A DNA stretch of 64,000 nucleotides, taken from an uncultured Schlesneria sp. GTDB lineage: Bacteria > Planctomycetota > Planctomycetia > Planctomycetales > Planctomycetaceae. Positions 28,425-37,316 of this stretch are shown here, piece after piece. The position numbers were made by a program, and so were the translations under genes. The notes beneath the pieces were generated by a model. That model saw only the letters and a list, made by a program, of their open reading frames with translations, had not been told where the DNA came from and did not search any database. The DNA lies in assembly GCA_903904835.1 (NCBI GenBank), contig CAIVEI010000043.1, positions 1 through 64,000 on the forward strand, read 5' to 3'. The first letter of the stretch is position 1; the number at the start of each line of letters is the position of its first letter.

Positions 28425-28613
28425 CTGATGAAACGAAATGAAGTCGGGCTGTTTGCGTTGCTGGGGACGATGTGCCTTGGGAACAGATAGCCGTGAAAAA
28501 GGGTGCCACGGTTTTACCGTCTTCGGTAAAGCCGTGCTCGTCGAAGACGTTATCGATCCATGAAGACACGGCCTTGTCGAAGACTCCAAAACCGTGCCAC
28601 CCTAAGTTTTGCG
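28425..28613. repeat. Palindromic intergenic element, copy B (~190 bp)
   Basis: This is a second full copy of the element at 11671-11859, in the same orientation. The internal arms at about 28506-28536 and 28567-28597 are imperfect inverted repeats of about 31 nt (CCACGGTTTTACC versus CCAAAACCGTGG). It sits upstream of the DUF1570-like gene and creates false N-terminal extensions in both strands. Confidence 0.82.
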
Positions 28614-28744
28614 TGCCATTCAGGACATAACGAGCAACAGTATGACCTTACGCCAGTTCGGCCGTTTCATCATGGCAGTGTGCCACGGGCGTGCGACTTA
28701 GCTCGCCAGTGCTCTTTTGATCGCGCCACGAGAATAATATCGGC

Positions 28745-29719
28745 TCACGCAATTTTTACTGTCGATCCGGTCCGGCCCGACGCCAATATCGCCTGAGTCA
28801 TATCAAAAACCGGCAACGCCGATGCAGGTGGTGAACGATCCGGTTCACCCTTTAAGACCATATCAAGCAGTCCCGAAACGGGATTCGAATCCGGTTCATC
28901 GGCCGCCAATCGTTCTCGCCGTCCCCCCTCGTCGATCCACAGTTCGTCATGTCGCAGCATCAGATCAGCTCGTTCACAATAAATATGCAGGTCTTCACTC
29001 AAGTATTGTGCATTTCCGATAAAGCCCATCGTCAACGTGACATCATCAGTCAACAGGGCAGAAACGCTGGTCACGATTTCCACATGACTTCCCCACTTCT
29101 GATTGCGAGCAAAAACTTCGACAGGTTTCAGCCCGGTGACATAAAACAGGGCGTCAAGCTTGTGGCTACCAGCATCGGTGACATAACCGCCCGGGTTCTG
29201 ACCCGGATCATCTCGCCACGTGCCACCGATTGTCGACTGCCAGTACTCGACGTTGTTAGAAATGATAGCCTGCACTGCCCCCCATTTTCCGGACAGAACT
29301 TCTCGACGAAGCGTCCGGAACAACGATGTGTAGCGTCGCTGATAGCCGAGCGTAAACGCCTGCCCTTTGGACGTGGCGTCGTCCGCCAGCCGAATAAGCT
29401 CAAGAATCTGCTCCCGATTCGAAGCGAGCGGCTTCTCACACAGCACATGCCAACCGCGACTTAAACATGATTTCGACTTGGGATAATGCTCTGCTGTCGG
29501 AGTGCAAATGATGGCCGCATCAATTCCCTCGCGTGACATCAGTTCATCGAACGTCTTTGCGACCCACGCCGAAGGCCACAAATCCGTTTTCAAACGCTCG
29601 GCCATCGACGGATGGGCATCGAACAGCGCTACAACTTCGCCCCGACCGTCTTCGATCATTTTTTCGCTATGGTGCCGACCCATGCGACCACAACCGATCA
29701 TGGCAAATCGCATTTTCAT
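28745..29719 (-). CDS. Gfo/Idh/MocA family oxidoreductase
   Basis: The 324-aa enzyme has the Rossmann motif MIGCGRMGRHHSEKM, then IICTPTAEHYPKSKSCLSRG and LCEKPLASNREQILEL with the catalytic Lys. The C-terminal domain has GGTWRDDPGQNPGGYVTDAG with a conserved Asp/Gly stretch. It probably acts on a sugar or polyol derivative. I chose 29719 (or the Met 6 nt later) because the upstream in-frame residues overlap a hairpin and do not resemble the family. It is not closely related to the one at 14836-15969 beyond the family. Confidence 0.9.
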   Translation of the reverse strand: MKMRFAMIGCGRMGRHHSEKMIEDGRGEVVALFDAHPSMAERLKTDLWPSAWVAKTFDELMSREGIDAAIICTPTAEHYPKSKSCLSRGWHVLCEKPLASNREQILELIRLADDATSKGQAFTLGYQRRYTSLFRTLRREVLSGKWGAVQAIISNNVEYWQSTIGGTWRDDPGQNPGGYVTDAGSHKLDALFYVTGLKPVEVFARNQKWGSHVEIVTSVSALLTDDVTLTMGFIGNAQYLSEDLHIYCERADLMLRHDELWIDEGGRRERLAADEPDSNPVSGLLDMVLKGEPDRSPPASALPVFDMTQAILASGRTGSTVKIA

Positions 29720-29790
29720 TATTGAATCAGCCTGGCTGGTTGGCATCGTCGGTCCCGCACCCTTCAAAGGAAAAGGATTTTTCACGTAGC

Positions 29791-29809
29791 GGCGGCTTCC
29801 AGCCGCCGA
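29791..29809. repeat. 8-bp stem hairpin CGGCGGCT/AGCCGCCG
   Basis: A perfect 8-bp stem with loop TCC lies 72 bp upstream of the Gfo/Idh start, in a gap also holding a larger inverted repeat. GGCGGCTGGAAGCCGCC-type motifs are widespread in planctomycete intergenic DNA. Confidence 0.6.
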
Positions 29810-29853
29810 GAAAGGATATTGAACCCAAGGAATGCTGCAAGCCTTTGCAAGAG

Positions 29854-29958
29854 GGGGTCGGGCGTTCAAATCTCAAAATTGGCTGCGTCGGTCAATTCGT
29901 TGATGAAAACCGCTTGTCTGGCCAATTTTGAAATTTTGAAATTTGAATTCCCGACCCC
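29854..29958. repeat. Imperfect inverted-repeat element (MITE-like, ~105 bp)
   Basis: Left arm 29854-29884 and right arm 29920-29958 are inverted copies. Both contain GGGGTCGGG, TTCAAAT, TCAAAA and TTGGC (or complements); the right arm carries an extra 8-nt duplication of the TTTCAAAA unit. About 35 nt separate the arms. No coding sequence is inside. It fills the gap between two minus-strand genes. Confidence 0.7.
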
Positions 29959-29998
29959 AGAACGTAACGCCCTCCCAACTTCATTGGCGCGTTAAACC

Positions 29999-31354
29999 TC
30001 ATTTTTCATTCAGGCGTTTTTCATGGAACGACTTCCATTCGTCACCAAGTTCCTTCACTGTCTTGCCGGTCAGGTCTTTCCAAAGTTCCTCGGTATAGAT
30101 TCCCTCCCGAGCGGCGGCGTTCAGCTTGCGGACAATCTCTTTGTCATACGTCCTGGTCACCCAATCCAGAAAATTGCCGCTCACACGATAGCTGCCATCA
30201 TATTTCGCTAACGCGAGATTCCCTTTGGTGATTTCAGCCCCTTTCGACTGCGGTTCGAAAAGGAACCAGCGGATATAATCCGGGATTCCTTCACTCAGCC
30301 AACCCGGTGTCGGCGAAGAGGTCCGATCACGTCGTTGACGCCAGTAATTCTGGACAACATGAACCATCTCGTGGACGACACAGCCAAGAGCTTCCCGATC
30401 TCGTTCGCCACGAAACCATCGCAGGTTCAGATTCACACTCGCACCCGTTGCCGAGCCAGGAATATTGCCCATGTCGCCGCGAAATCGAAATGTCACTTCT
30501 GACGGGGCTGTATATCCCTCGCTCGGCAACATCGCAACAATTTTCGGATACCACTCCTGGATGACCCCCTTGAGTTCCTTTCCGGCCCAGTCGGCCATAT
30601 CAGGCGCCTCGGTCACATCGATCGTGTAATGAAATTTTCCATCGTCGGAATCAAACGTTGTGAGAACCGGCTTCTGCACAGTCGAAATCGGCTCCGGTCC
30701 ATCCGCGTCAATCACATCGATTTCGCTGAAAAACGTATTTCCGAATGGATCATGAGCCTCAGTCCGGGAAGCGTCGACTAACAGATAGCGATATTTCCCG
30801 ATAACTCCGTCGCCGTTTGTGATTCCAACGCCATATTGTCCACCCCCGTCACCATCTTTTGGTCGCGTGTCGACACTCGCGATCAAAGTCCAGCCACACG
30901 TCGCCGGATCAGTCCGTTTTTTCGGTGCGGGTCTGAAATTGTCAGCAGTTCCGTTTGCTGCATACAGCTTGTAAACCTGCGGTCCACGAGTCATCCCGTG
31001 CCATGAATAGCTGTTGACTTGCTTAACAGAAATTATCTTGCCGAAGTCGATCTGAATCCGCCCGCCATCGGTCCCCGCACCGAAGAAAAAATTCGCCGAC
31101 GGCTGGTCGTGGTTTACAGGAACTCGACCATCATGCAGTACGCCAAGATCACCCCCATTTACGTCTCGATTGCCATCGACCAGGCTGAACGTTGCGTCGG
31201 TCGCTGCGTCGTTACTCGCGGGAGCCGGAACCGACTTGAACGTAAAACTCAACCCGTGTTCGTGATAACCAGTGGTCACAGCGATCTCCGCTTGCGCTTC
31301 CACGATCCAGACGAACGGCAATAATCCAACGAGCAAAGTCGCGCCGAGCTTCAT
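29999..31354 (-). CDS. Basic-secretory-protein-type metallopeptidase with N-terminal discoidin-like region
   Basis: The 451-aa exported protein (signal peptide MKLGATLLVGLLPFVWIVEA) has two parts. Residues 20-225 are beta-rich with IQIDFGKIISVKQVNSYSW and YRYLLVDASRTE, like F5/8 type C (discoidin) carbohydrate-binding modules. The second part matches the plant basic secretory protein / BSP peptidase family, with the zinc-binding helix VVHEMVHVVQNYW (H328, E329, H332) and WLSEGIPDYIRW. The BSP family is known from plants and bacteria as metallopeptidase-like; substrate unknown. GGAAA lies before the ATG at 31354. Confidence 0.8.
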   Translation of the reverse strand: MKLGATLLVGLLPFVWIVEAQAEIAVTTGYHEHGLSFTFKSVPAPASNDAATDATFSLVDGNRDVNGGDLGVLHDGRVPVNHDQPSANFFFGAGTDGGRIQIDFGKIISVKQVNSYSWHGMTRGPQVYKLYAANGTADNFRPAPKKRTDPATCGWTLIASVDTRPKDGDGGGQYGVGITNGDGVIGKYRYLLVDASRTEAHDPFGNTFFSEIDVIDADGPEPISTVQKPVLTTFDSDDGKFHYTIDVTEAPDMADWAGKELKGVIQEWYPKIVAMLPSEGYTAPSEVTFRFRGDMGNIPGSATGASVNLNLRWFRGERDREALGCVVHEMVHVVQNYWRQRRDRTSSPTPGWLSEGIPDYIRWFLFEPQSKGAEITKGNLALAKYDGSYRVSGNFLDWVTRTYDKEIVRKLNAAAREGIYTEELWKDLTGKTVKELGDEWKSFHEKRLNEK

Positions 31355-31481
31355 GGCAATATTTCCGGTAAAATGCAGCCCCAGCCGCATCGTTACGTGA
31401 CCAAACTTCGAGAAACTATACCTTCGTTTCCAGCAATGTCACAGCTTTGTTCCCATTTTCATTCGCCAACAGACACCAAAG

Positions 31482-31521
31482 AAAAAAACCGCCGCGATCC
31501 AGCCCGGTAGGATCGCGGCGG
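31482..31521 (-). terminator. Rho-independent terminator of the secretin gene
   Basis: Read on the minus strand, a perfect 12-bp GC-rich stem (31510-31521 and 31489-31500) with a 9-nt loop is followed by seven T residues. It lies about 105 nt downstream of the secretin stop codon, the strongest terminator in the window. Confidence 0.9.
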
Positions 31522-31625
31522 CCGAGGACTTGCGACAGAGCCTCGGGGGGGTTTCTTTAGAATCGTTCTGCTCGACTGCGGGTCATCCGAGTTTCAATCG
31601 GATAACCCACACATCACGGTCGTAA

Positions 31626-34600
31626 CTAGTTGTTACGTGGGATACCGAGCAATTCTTCCTCTTCTTCTTGAATGATGATACGTGGAGTCACCATCATCAT
31701 GAGACTTTCTGTTTCACGGCCAACACCGCTGTTCTTGAACAATCGGCTGACGTAAGGAATCTTGTTCAAGATTGGCACGCCCGCCATCGTGCGGCCTTCT
31801 TTAAGTCGCTTAACACCACCCAGCAACACGCTACCACCGTCAGGGACGCTTACTGTTGTTTGAACGGTGATGACTTCGACAACGGGTAGCTGAACAGCAA
31901 TTCCACCTGCGCTACCGCCCTGTCCCTGTTGGCCCCCTTGTTGGCCTTGCTGACCACCGCCCTGGCCACCCTGACCGCCCTGACCACCGCCACCACCACC
32001 GCCACCAAAGCCACCTTGCTGCGTGAAGAGGGTCTGCATCAGTTGCATGCTACCGAGGCCACCGCCGATACCGAACTGGCCACCGCCACCTTGACCACCA
32101 CCACCACCACCGCCGCCGCCACCGAACTGGCCACCGCCGAAGCCGCCCTGGCCACCTTGTTGACCACCGCCGCCCTGACCACCGCCAGCACCAGCGTTCG
32201 TGCCCGTCGCGGTGTACGAGAAGACGTCGGTGATACTTGAGAAGTTGGGAATCAGCGTCAGACGTACGAATCGACGATCTGCTGACACAACCGGTGTCGC
32301 GGTCAGCGTAATCCCTTCAGGAATGATCGAGATAATCGGCGTGTATCCGACTGCGGCAAAACCAACGGTCGGAACGAGACCCGTCACGAACGGACGTCTT
32401 CGCGTATCGCTAACCGTCGCTGGGATACCGTTAAACGTTGTGACTTTAGGAGCGAACAACAAGTTCGTACGCGAATCACCCTGGGCCGCCGAGATGAAGA
32501 AGAAGGCTTCAAGGTCACTCAGGATCGCAATACCTGTCTGAACACCGGCTGTCGGGTTGTAACCACCGAATGTTGGAATCCCGACGTCGAACGACCCCTG
32601 TTGGAACGGAATTGTCAGGTCTGGTGTGAAACTGGTCGGAGACTTCAGACCGACGACCGTGTTGCTGGCAGGGTTGTTGATTAAACTCTTTTGTGGAGGT
32701 GCATCGAACAGACCTGTCGAAGACGTTTGACCTTGTTGACCTTGTTGACCGCCTTGCTGCCCTTGTTGACCACCTTGTTGACCACCTTGCTGTCCGCCGC
32801 CGCCACCATTCTGACCACCCGCTTGTCCTGTTTGACTGAACAAGTTCTGGCCTGCTTGTGGAACGAGTGTTGAGCCGAACGGAAGGATTGGCAGAAGGCT
32901 GTTGTCAACCTTTGGATATCCGACGGTTGGTTTGATATCAAAGTTGAAGTCGACCCCAATTCGCTCGAAGAATCGGTCAGCAACTGTGATGAACCGGACT
33001 TCGATGGTGACTTGCAAGTCTTGCAGTCGACGAAGCTGAGCCAGCAAATCCGCGATTTCTTCGTGAACCTTTTGCGTCTGGCGGATGACCAGACTCAATG
33101 TCGTTTCAAACGGTTGAACCCTGGCTTGTCCCCCCGCCTGTTCCCAGGTATCCGGAGAAATTGTCGAGGTAATCAGATTTGTCAGTTCCGTGAAATCCGT
33201 ACTTCGGCGTGCACCGTTCAATCGAGAATCTTGTTCGCCAGGAATATTAAATCCATTGGCATTTGGGCCAACCTGTGCGAATGCCTGGCCGGTGAGACCA
33301 TTGTTGAGAAACGCCTGATTTGCAAAGCCCTGGCTCGAACCAGGTACTCCACCGAATCGCGGCGACGCAGCGGAAGAATCCGTACCGAAATTCGGGATCG
33401 TGACGACCAGATCTGCAACGTTATAGGTTGCATTGATCAATTCGCCTCGTTGACGAACGTGATTCGTGATCTTCAAGACTTCGTCACCAACCATGTACCC
33501 CAACTGGAAGCGTTGCAGGATCAGGTTCAATGCACTCTTGACCGTAATGCTGTCAACATCGATCGAGATGGCCGTGTTGGAGCTGACCCCTTCTTCTTCC
33601 AGACCCGCTTCGTCGAAGACGATGTTGATATCGGCGACTGCCTTGATTTTGCGGATGACATCAACAAGTGGCACATTGTCTTCGTGCAACGAAATCTTGC
33701 GTTGAAGGTTCTTCTCGATCTGAATTTCTTCTTCGCTCTTGTTGCGATTGTCTACACCGTACTTACCTTTGCGTTTGTTGACGTTCTCCCACATCTTCTT
33801 GTCGAACGAGAGTGGATGATCATCGGTCAGGTCATGGACAAGTCCACGTTCAATATCGTTACCCGTCTTCAGCCGAGTCTCCTCTTTGTCGCTTTTCAAG
33901 TCTTCGTTGAACTTGTTCTGTAGAGCAAGTTGCCCTTTGATTACCATCACGACGACGGTTGGATCTTTCGGATTCAACTCTTTTGCTTTCTTGGCGACAA
34001 TGACTGCTTCCGCATATCTCTGTTGCTTGTAGAGTTCATTGTACTCTTCGACGAGCTTGACCATGTCCTGATCGATGCGGACAGCCGCCTTGATTTCCTT
34101 TTCGATCTGATCCTTCACGCGTTTGTTCTCGGCATTCAACGCAATGTTTGGTGCCTTCTGTTCAATCTCGGTTCGCAGGACGCTACGCGTGCGGTTGAGC
34201 TGCTTCATCAGCGGAGCAGCCGATTCAGTCGAAAGCTCGGCGTTTTCCACCTTCGCCATCGTCTGGTCGATCAGTTCAAGAGCCTTCTCTGGATCGGTTT
34301 CTTTCAATCGCTCGGCCTTGAAGACCGAGTTCAAAACGTCCGCCCGAACTCGCTCGAATTTCACGAGTTGTTCCTGTTGAGCGGCATCCATTGGCGTCTG
34401 ATCGGAAAGTCGCTCTGCTTGTTCGCTCGCCATTTGAATGCCACTACGGTTGGCTCGTGGAGCCAGGTCACGCAGGTAATCGTTGAGCCGTTGCGTACGG
34501 ACGGGGTCGAGTCGTTCTCCGGAATCGAATGCCGCTTTGAACGCCTGGTATGCGAGTTCTCGTTTACCCTTTTTCAGTTCGGCCATACCCTTGGTGTAAA

Positions 34601-36542
34601 GTTCACTTGCGGAAAGGCCAGCTTGTGCGATTTCAGGGACATCGTCGTTTTCGGCGACTTGTGTTCCACTCGCCCCAACCAGGTTACCTCGGTGACCGGC
34701 TCGTGCAGCAAATGTGTTATCATTATCCGCATGGGTCTCGACCGCATTTGCGGTGCTGACACTGCCCGATGGTTGTCTACCGGTTCTCGAAGCGATGTTC
34801 TGAGCAGAAATCGTTTTGTTCAAATCTGTCAAAAGGAGTTCCGGGCTGTCGGCTGTCACCGGAAGCGCGACTTCCATTGCATCGACTTCCAGTGCTTTGG
34901 CTCGGGCTTCTTCAAATCGCCCTTCTTTCATCAGCTTTCGAGCATCTCGGAGCATCTTGATTGCTTCGGTCTGTTTGGCCAGGCCATCAACTTCCTTTTC
35001 TTCGGTCATTGACTTATTCGTTGATCGGCGACCTGCGCCATTGCCGGCTCGTTCGATGTCTGCCAGCACGATTTCAGGGGTGTCTTCAAACAGGCCAAAC
35101 GCGACCTTCATCTCGTCGGCCTTCAAGGCGAGTTCCTTCGCCTCGTCAACACGTCCTTCTTTCAACGCTGCTCTTGCCTTAGACAACAGGGCTTTGGCTT
35201 GTGGTGCCTCCTCGTCTGATCGGACCGGGACGACTTTGCTGTCTTTGCGTGCAATGTTCTGTGAAGCACGACGGGCTGCAATTTCGTTCAAAACGACGTC
35301 TGGCATATCTTCAAACAATTTGTAGACAACGTTCAATCGCTCGGCCTGCTCTGCTTTGGCTTGTGCAGTTTCCAGATCGCCCGCTTCCATTGCCTTGCGA
35401 GCCTGCTCGACCAATTTCAACGCCTGTTGCTTCTTGACGCTGTCAGCACTGTCAGATGCCGAGGCTTGTTCCAAACCACGGTCTGCGTCTTTGCCTGCCT
35501 TTGTTTTGCCGGCAGTGCTCATCGAGGATCTTGACCCCGAGTTACGAGCGATGGTCGTTGTATTCTGCCGACGATCGATATCCGCCAGAAGCAATTCTGG
35601 TCGGTCGTCGATGATATCGTAAGTTGCATCAAGCTGATCCGCTTCCAACGCTTTTCGCTTAGCTTCGTCGAGACGACCTGCCTTGATGTCTTCCCGTGCC
35701 TGGGCGATCAGTTTGACAGCGAGTTCCTTCGTCGTACTCATCCGGCGGTTGCCCGTTTCTTCACGGGGCGAGCTTTCTTCACTCGCGATCGAGTCCGCGA
35801 AATCATCGGATTCATTGCGAGTGGACGTTTGCCGAATGTCAGCACGATTTGCGCCCTTCGAAGCGGCTTGTTTTACGCCCGATGCCGGTACGGAATCATT
35901 ATTGGCCCAATCGGTTGCTGAATTGGCAGAAGCGTTCGATTTACCAGAAGCATCCAGTTTGACTGGCGTCAGCTTGGCGAGGAACTCGCCAGGTGACATC
36001 TGATCCTTTGCAAACTTAAGCTTGGCGGACTTTGCCAGCTTGTTTGCGAGGGTTGCCAGCTTCGCTGCTTCGGCTTTATCGCCGAACTTATAAGCGGCCT
36101 TCGCCTGGATCATCAGTTGTTCGACTCGGTCGCGTGCATCGTCGCTCGATGCATTGCCGGTCTTTGGCGAATCACTTTCCCAGGAATCGGATTGGCCACG
36201 CACCACCGACGGTTTGTCGGAAGTGTCGTTCTGGTCCGCGACCCCTTGAACTTTGAGTCGGGTCCGATTCAGGCAATCGTCGTTCTGACGACGCTCTGAG
36301 GCGGACAGCCCCGTCGTCGAGAGCGAAGCTTCCTCGAGATGGGGAAGAGCGTCGAAGTACTTACCGCGAAGGTAAAGCTCTTTACCACGTTTGTAATGTT
36401 CACGAGGCGTCAGCTTGACCTGACTACCCCCGCGGTCTTCGCCACCCTTCAGAGTGGTGGTCTCAACGTGCTGAAGGTTGGTCAACCGCAATCCTGCGAT
36501 AACCAACATTGTGCAACCGATCAGTCCGATGATCCTACCCAA
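31626..36542 (-). CDS. Giant type II/III-type secretin (GspD/PilQ-like) with tandem helical repeats
   Basis: Secretins form multimeric outer-membrane channels. This protein is about 1,638 aa, more than twice a normal GspD. After an N-terminal hydrophobic anchor (LGRIIGLIGCTMLVIAGLRL) come at least four 60-70-residue helical repeats, recognisable by A-REGRxDEAKxxALxADxM and a following P-E-[IV]-[VL]-L-[AT]-D-[IL]. Then come a TPR-like stretch, N0/STN (ISLHEDNVPLVDVIRKIKAV), N1-like domains, and the secretin barrel with the C-terminal motif SVPDGGSVLLGGVKRLKEGR, VPILNKIPYVSRLFKN and SLMMMVTPRIII. Two Gly/Gln-rich low-complexity inserts interrupt the barrel region. The start is a TTG at 36542 with a GGAGGAGG at 36551-36558. 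No other secretion-system genes are adjacent. Confidence 0.85.
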   Translation of the reverse strand: MGRIIGLIGCTMLVIAGLRLTNLQHVETTTLKGGEDRGGSQVKLTPREHYKRGKELYLRGKYFDALPHLEEASLSTTGLSASERRQNDDCLNRTRLKVQGVADQNDTSDKPSVVRGQSDSWESDSPKTGNASSDDARDRVEQLMIQAKAAYKFGDKAEAAKLATLANKLAKSAKLKFAKDQMSPGEFLAKLTPVKLDASGKSNASANSATDWANNDSVPASGVKQAASKGANRADIRQTSTRNESDDFADSIASEESSPREETGNRRMSTTKELAVKLIAQAREDIKAGRLDEAKRKALEADQLDATYDIIDDRPELLLADIDRRQNTTTIARNSGSRSSMSTAGKTKAGKDADRGLEQASASDSADSVKKQQALKLVEQARKAMEAGDLETAQAKAEQAERLNVVYKLFEDMPDVVLNEIAARRASQNIARKDSKVVPVRSDEEAPQAKALLSKARAALKEGRVDEAKELALKADEMKVAFGLFEDTPEIVLADIERAGNGAGRRSTNKSMTEEKEVDGLAKQTEAIKMLRDARKLMKEGRFEEARAKALEVDAMEVALPVTADSPELLLTDLNKTISAQNIASRTGRQPSGSVSTANAVETHADNDNTFAARAGHRGNLVGASGTQVAENDDVPEIAQAGLSASELYTKGMAELKKGKRELAYQAFKAAFDSGERLDPVRTQRLNDYLRDLAPRANRSGIQMASEQAERLSDQTPMDAAQQEQLVKFERVRADVLNSVFKAERLKETDPEKALELIDQTMAKVENAELSTESAAPLMKQLNRTRSVLRTEIEQKAPNIALNAENKRVKDQIEKEIKAAVRIDQDMVKLVEEYNELYKQQRYAEAVIVAKKAKELNPKDPTVVVMVIKGQLALQNKFNEDLKSDKEETRLKTGNDIERGLVHDLTDDHPLSFDKKMWENVNKRKGKYGVDNRNKSEEEIQIEKNLQRKISLHEDNVPLVDVIRKIKAVADINIVFDEAGLEEEGVSSNTAISIDVDSITVKSALNLILQRFQLGYMVGDEVLKITNHVRQRGELINATYNVADLVVTIPNFGTDSSAASPRFGGVPGSSQGFANQAFLNNGLTGQAFAQVGPNANGFNIPGEQDSRLNGARRSTDFTELTNLITSTISPDTWEQAGGQARVQPFETTLSLVIRQTQKVHEEIADLLAQLRRLQDLQVTIEVRFITVADRFFERIGVDFNFDIKPTVGYPKVDNSLLPILPFGSTLVPQAGQNLFSQTGQAGGQNGGGGGQQGGQQGGQQGQQGGQQGQQGQTSSTGLFDAPPQKSLINNPASNTVVGLKSPTSFTPDLTIPFQQGSFDVGIPTFGGYNPTAGVQTGIAILSDLEAFFFISAAQGDSRTNLLFAPKVTTFNGIPATVSDTRRRPFVTGLVPTVGFAAVGYTPIISIIPEGITLTATPVVSADRRFVRLTLIPNFSSITDVFSYTATGTNAGAGGGQGGGGQQGGQGGFGGGQFGGGGGGGGGGQGGGGQFGIGGGLGSMQLMQTLFTQQGGFGGGGGGGGQGGQGGQGGGQQGQQGGQQGQGGSAGGIAVQLPVVEVITVQTTVSVPDGGSVLLGGVKRLKEGRTMAGVPILNKIPYVSRLFKNSGVGRETESLMMMVTPRIIIQEEEEELLGIPRNN

Positions 36543-36558
36543 GATAACTTCCTCCTCC
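36540..36558 (-). promoter_or_regulatory. Strong Shine-Dalgarno deciding a TTG start
   Basis: On the minus strand GGAGGAGG is followed by 8 nt and TTG, the codon that begins the hydrophobic anchor. Upstream in-frame ATG codons at 36569 and 36800 have no such site. Confidence 0.75.
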
Positions 36559-37027
36559 GGGTCTGGCATTTTCGAGGCGCGTCGAACTCTTTCCGACAAC
36601 TGGATGAGCCGTGGGCGAAATGCGACCCGGCCGTTTACTGGACAATTTCGCGTTTGGTTGACCCCGGCCCAATGGGCTGGAAGTCCGTTTTGAAGGGCTA
36701 AATAACAATCAACGTCATTCGAATCTGTGACAGGGCGCGATTGATAGTCCATCTTGCGGAAATGGGTCAATACGACTCGTACGGGAATTTTCTCAATCAA
36801 TCGTCAAATTCGTTATGGATCGGGTAACTTCGGCAGAGTTTGCCACAAAATAGAGGTTCTGGGGCATCTACTGTTTGGCGTCGATCAAATTTCACGCTCG
36901 TTTGATTCGCCACACGTTCGGAACAGTTTGACTTCCACCAAATGAATTCGTATTGGAACTCTGGCAGCTGTCGGGTAGCATCCGCGAATCTGTGCCATGC
37001 ATCAGGTCGACCCCTTGATAGTGTCGT
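36559..37027. other. Divergent intergenic region of ~470 bp
   Basis: The region between the secretin gene and the MoaD-like gene must hold both promoters. I find no repeat, hairpin or credible small gene in it. Confidence 0.5.
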
Positions 37028-37297
37028 ATGCCGGTGACCGTGAAAGTTGAGCTGTTCGGTATTCCGCGTGCCCGGGCCGGTGTTGCACAGACCACTTCAG
37101 TGGGTCACGATCTCGGTGATGTCATTAGCGACATGGCGTCGCGGTTCCCCGAACTTGCCATGAGCTGTATTCAGGGTCGTCACCTCAAGCCGGGCTTTAC
37201 AGCAAATCTGTCTGGTCATCGATTCGTCACAGACCCAGATACATTGCTGAGCGACGGTGACTCCGTTCTGATACTCTCATTGGATGCCGGGGGATAA
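37028..37297 (+). CDS. MoaD/ThiS-family sulfur carrier protein
   Basis: This 89-aa ubiquitin-like protein begins VTVKVELFGIPRARAG and ends with LILSLDAGG. The C-terminal Gly-Gly is the site of adenylation and thiocarboxylation in MoaD and ThiS, which deliver sulfur for molybdopterin or thiazole synthesis. The reading frame of the next gene's upstream codons overlaps its end; the aldehyde:ferredoxin oxidoreductase start is 20 nt after its stop. The proximity suggests it supports the tungstopterin of that enzyme. The call is sure at the fold level; the specific partner is inferred. Confidence 0.85.
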   Translation: MPVTVKVELFGIPRARAGVAQTTSVGHDLGDVISDMASRFPELAMSCIQGRHLKPGFTANLSGHRFVTDPDTLLSDGDSVLILSLDAGG

Positions 37298-37316
37298 AAA
37301 GAGGGAGTGCGTCGAA

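Noticed and set aside
31929-32240. Plus-strand Thr/Ala-rich frame opposite the secretin gene
   Set aside because: It is the antisense of the Gly/Gln-rich inserts; the low-complexity sequence keeps the other strand open.
33930-35012. 360-codon plus-strand frame opposite the secretin repeats
   Set aside because: It is antisense to the tandem helical repeats of a clearly coding gene and shows no domain.
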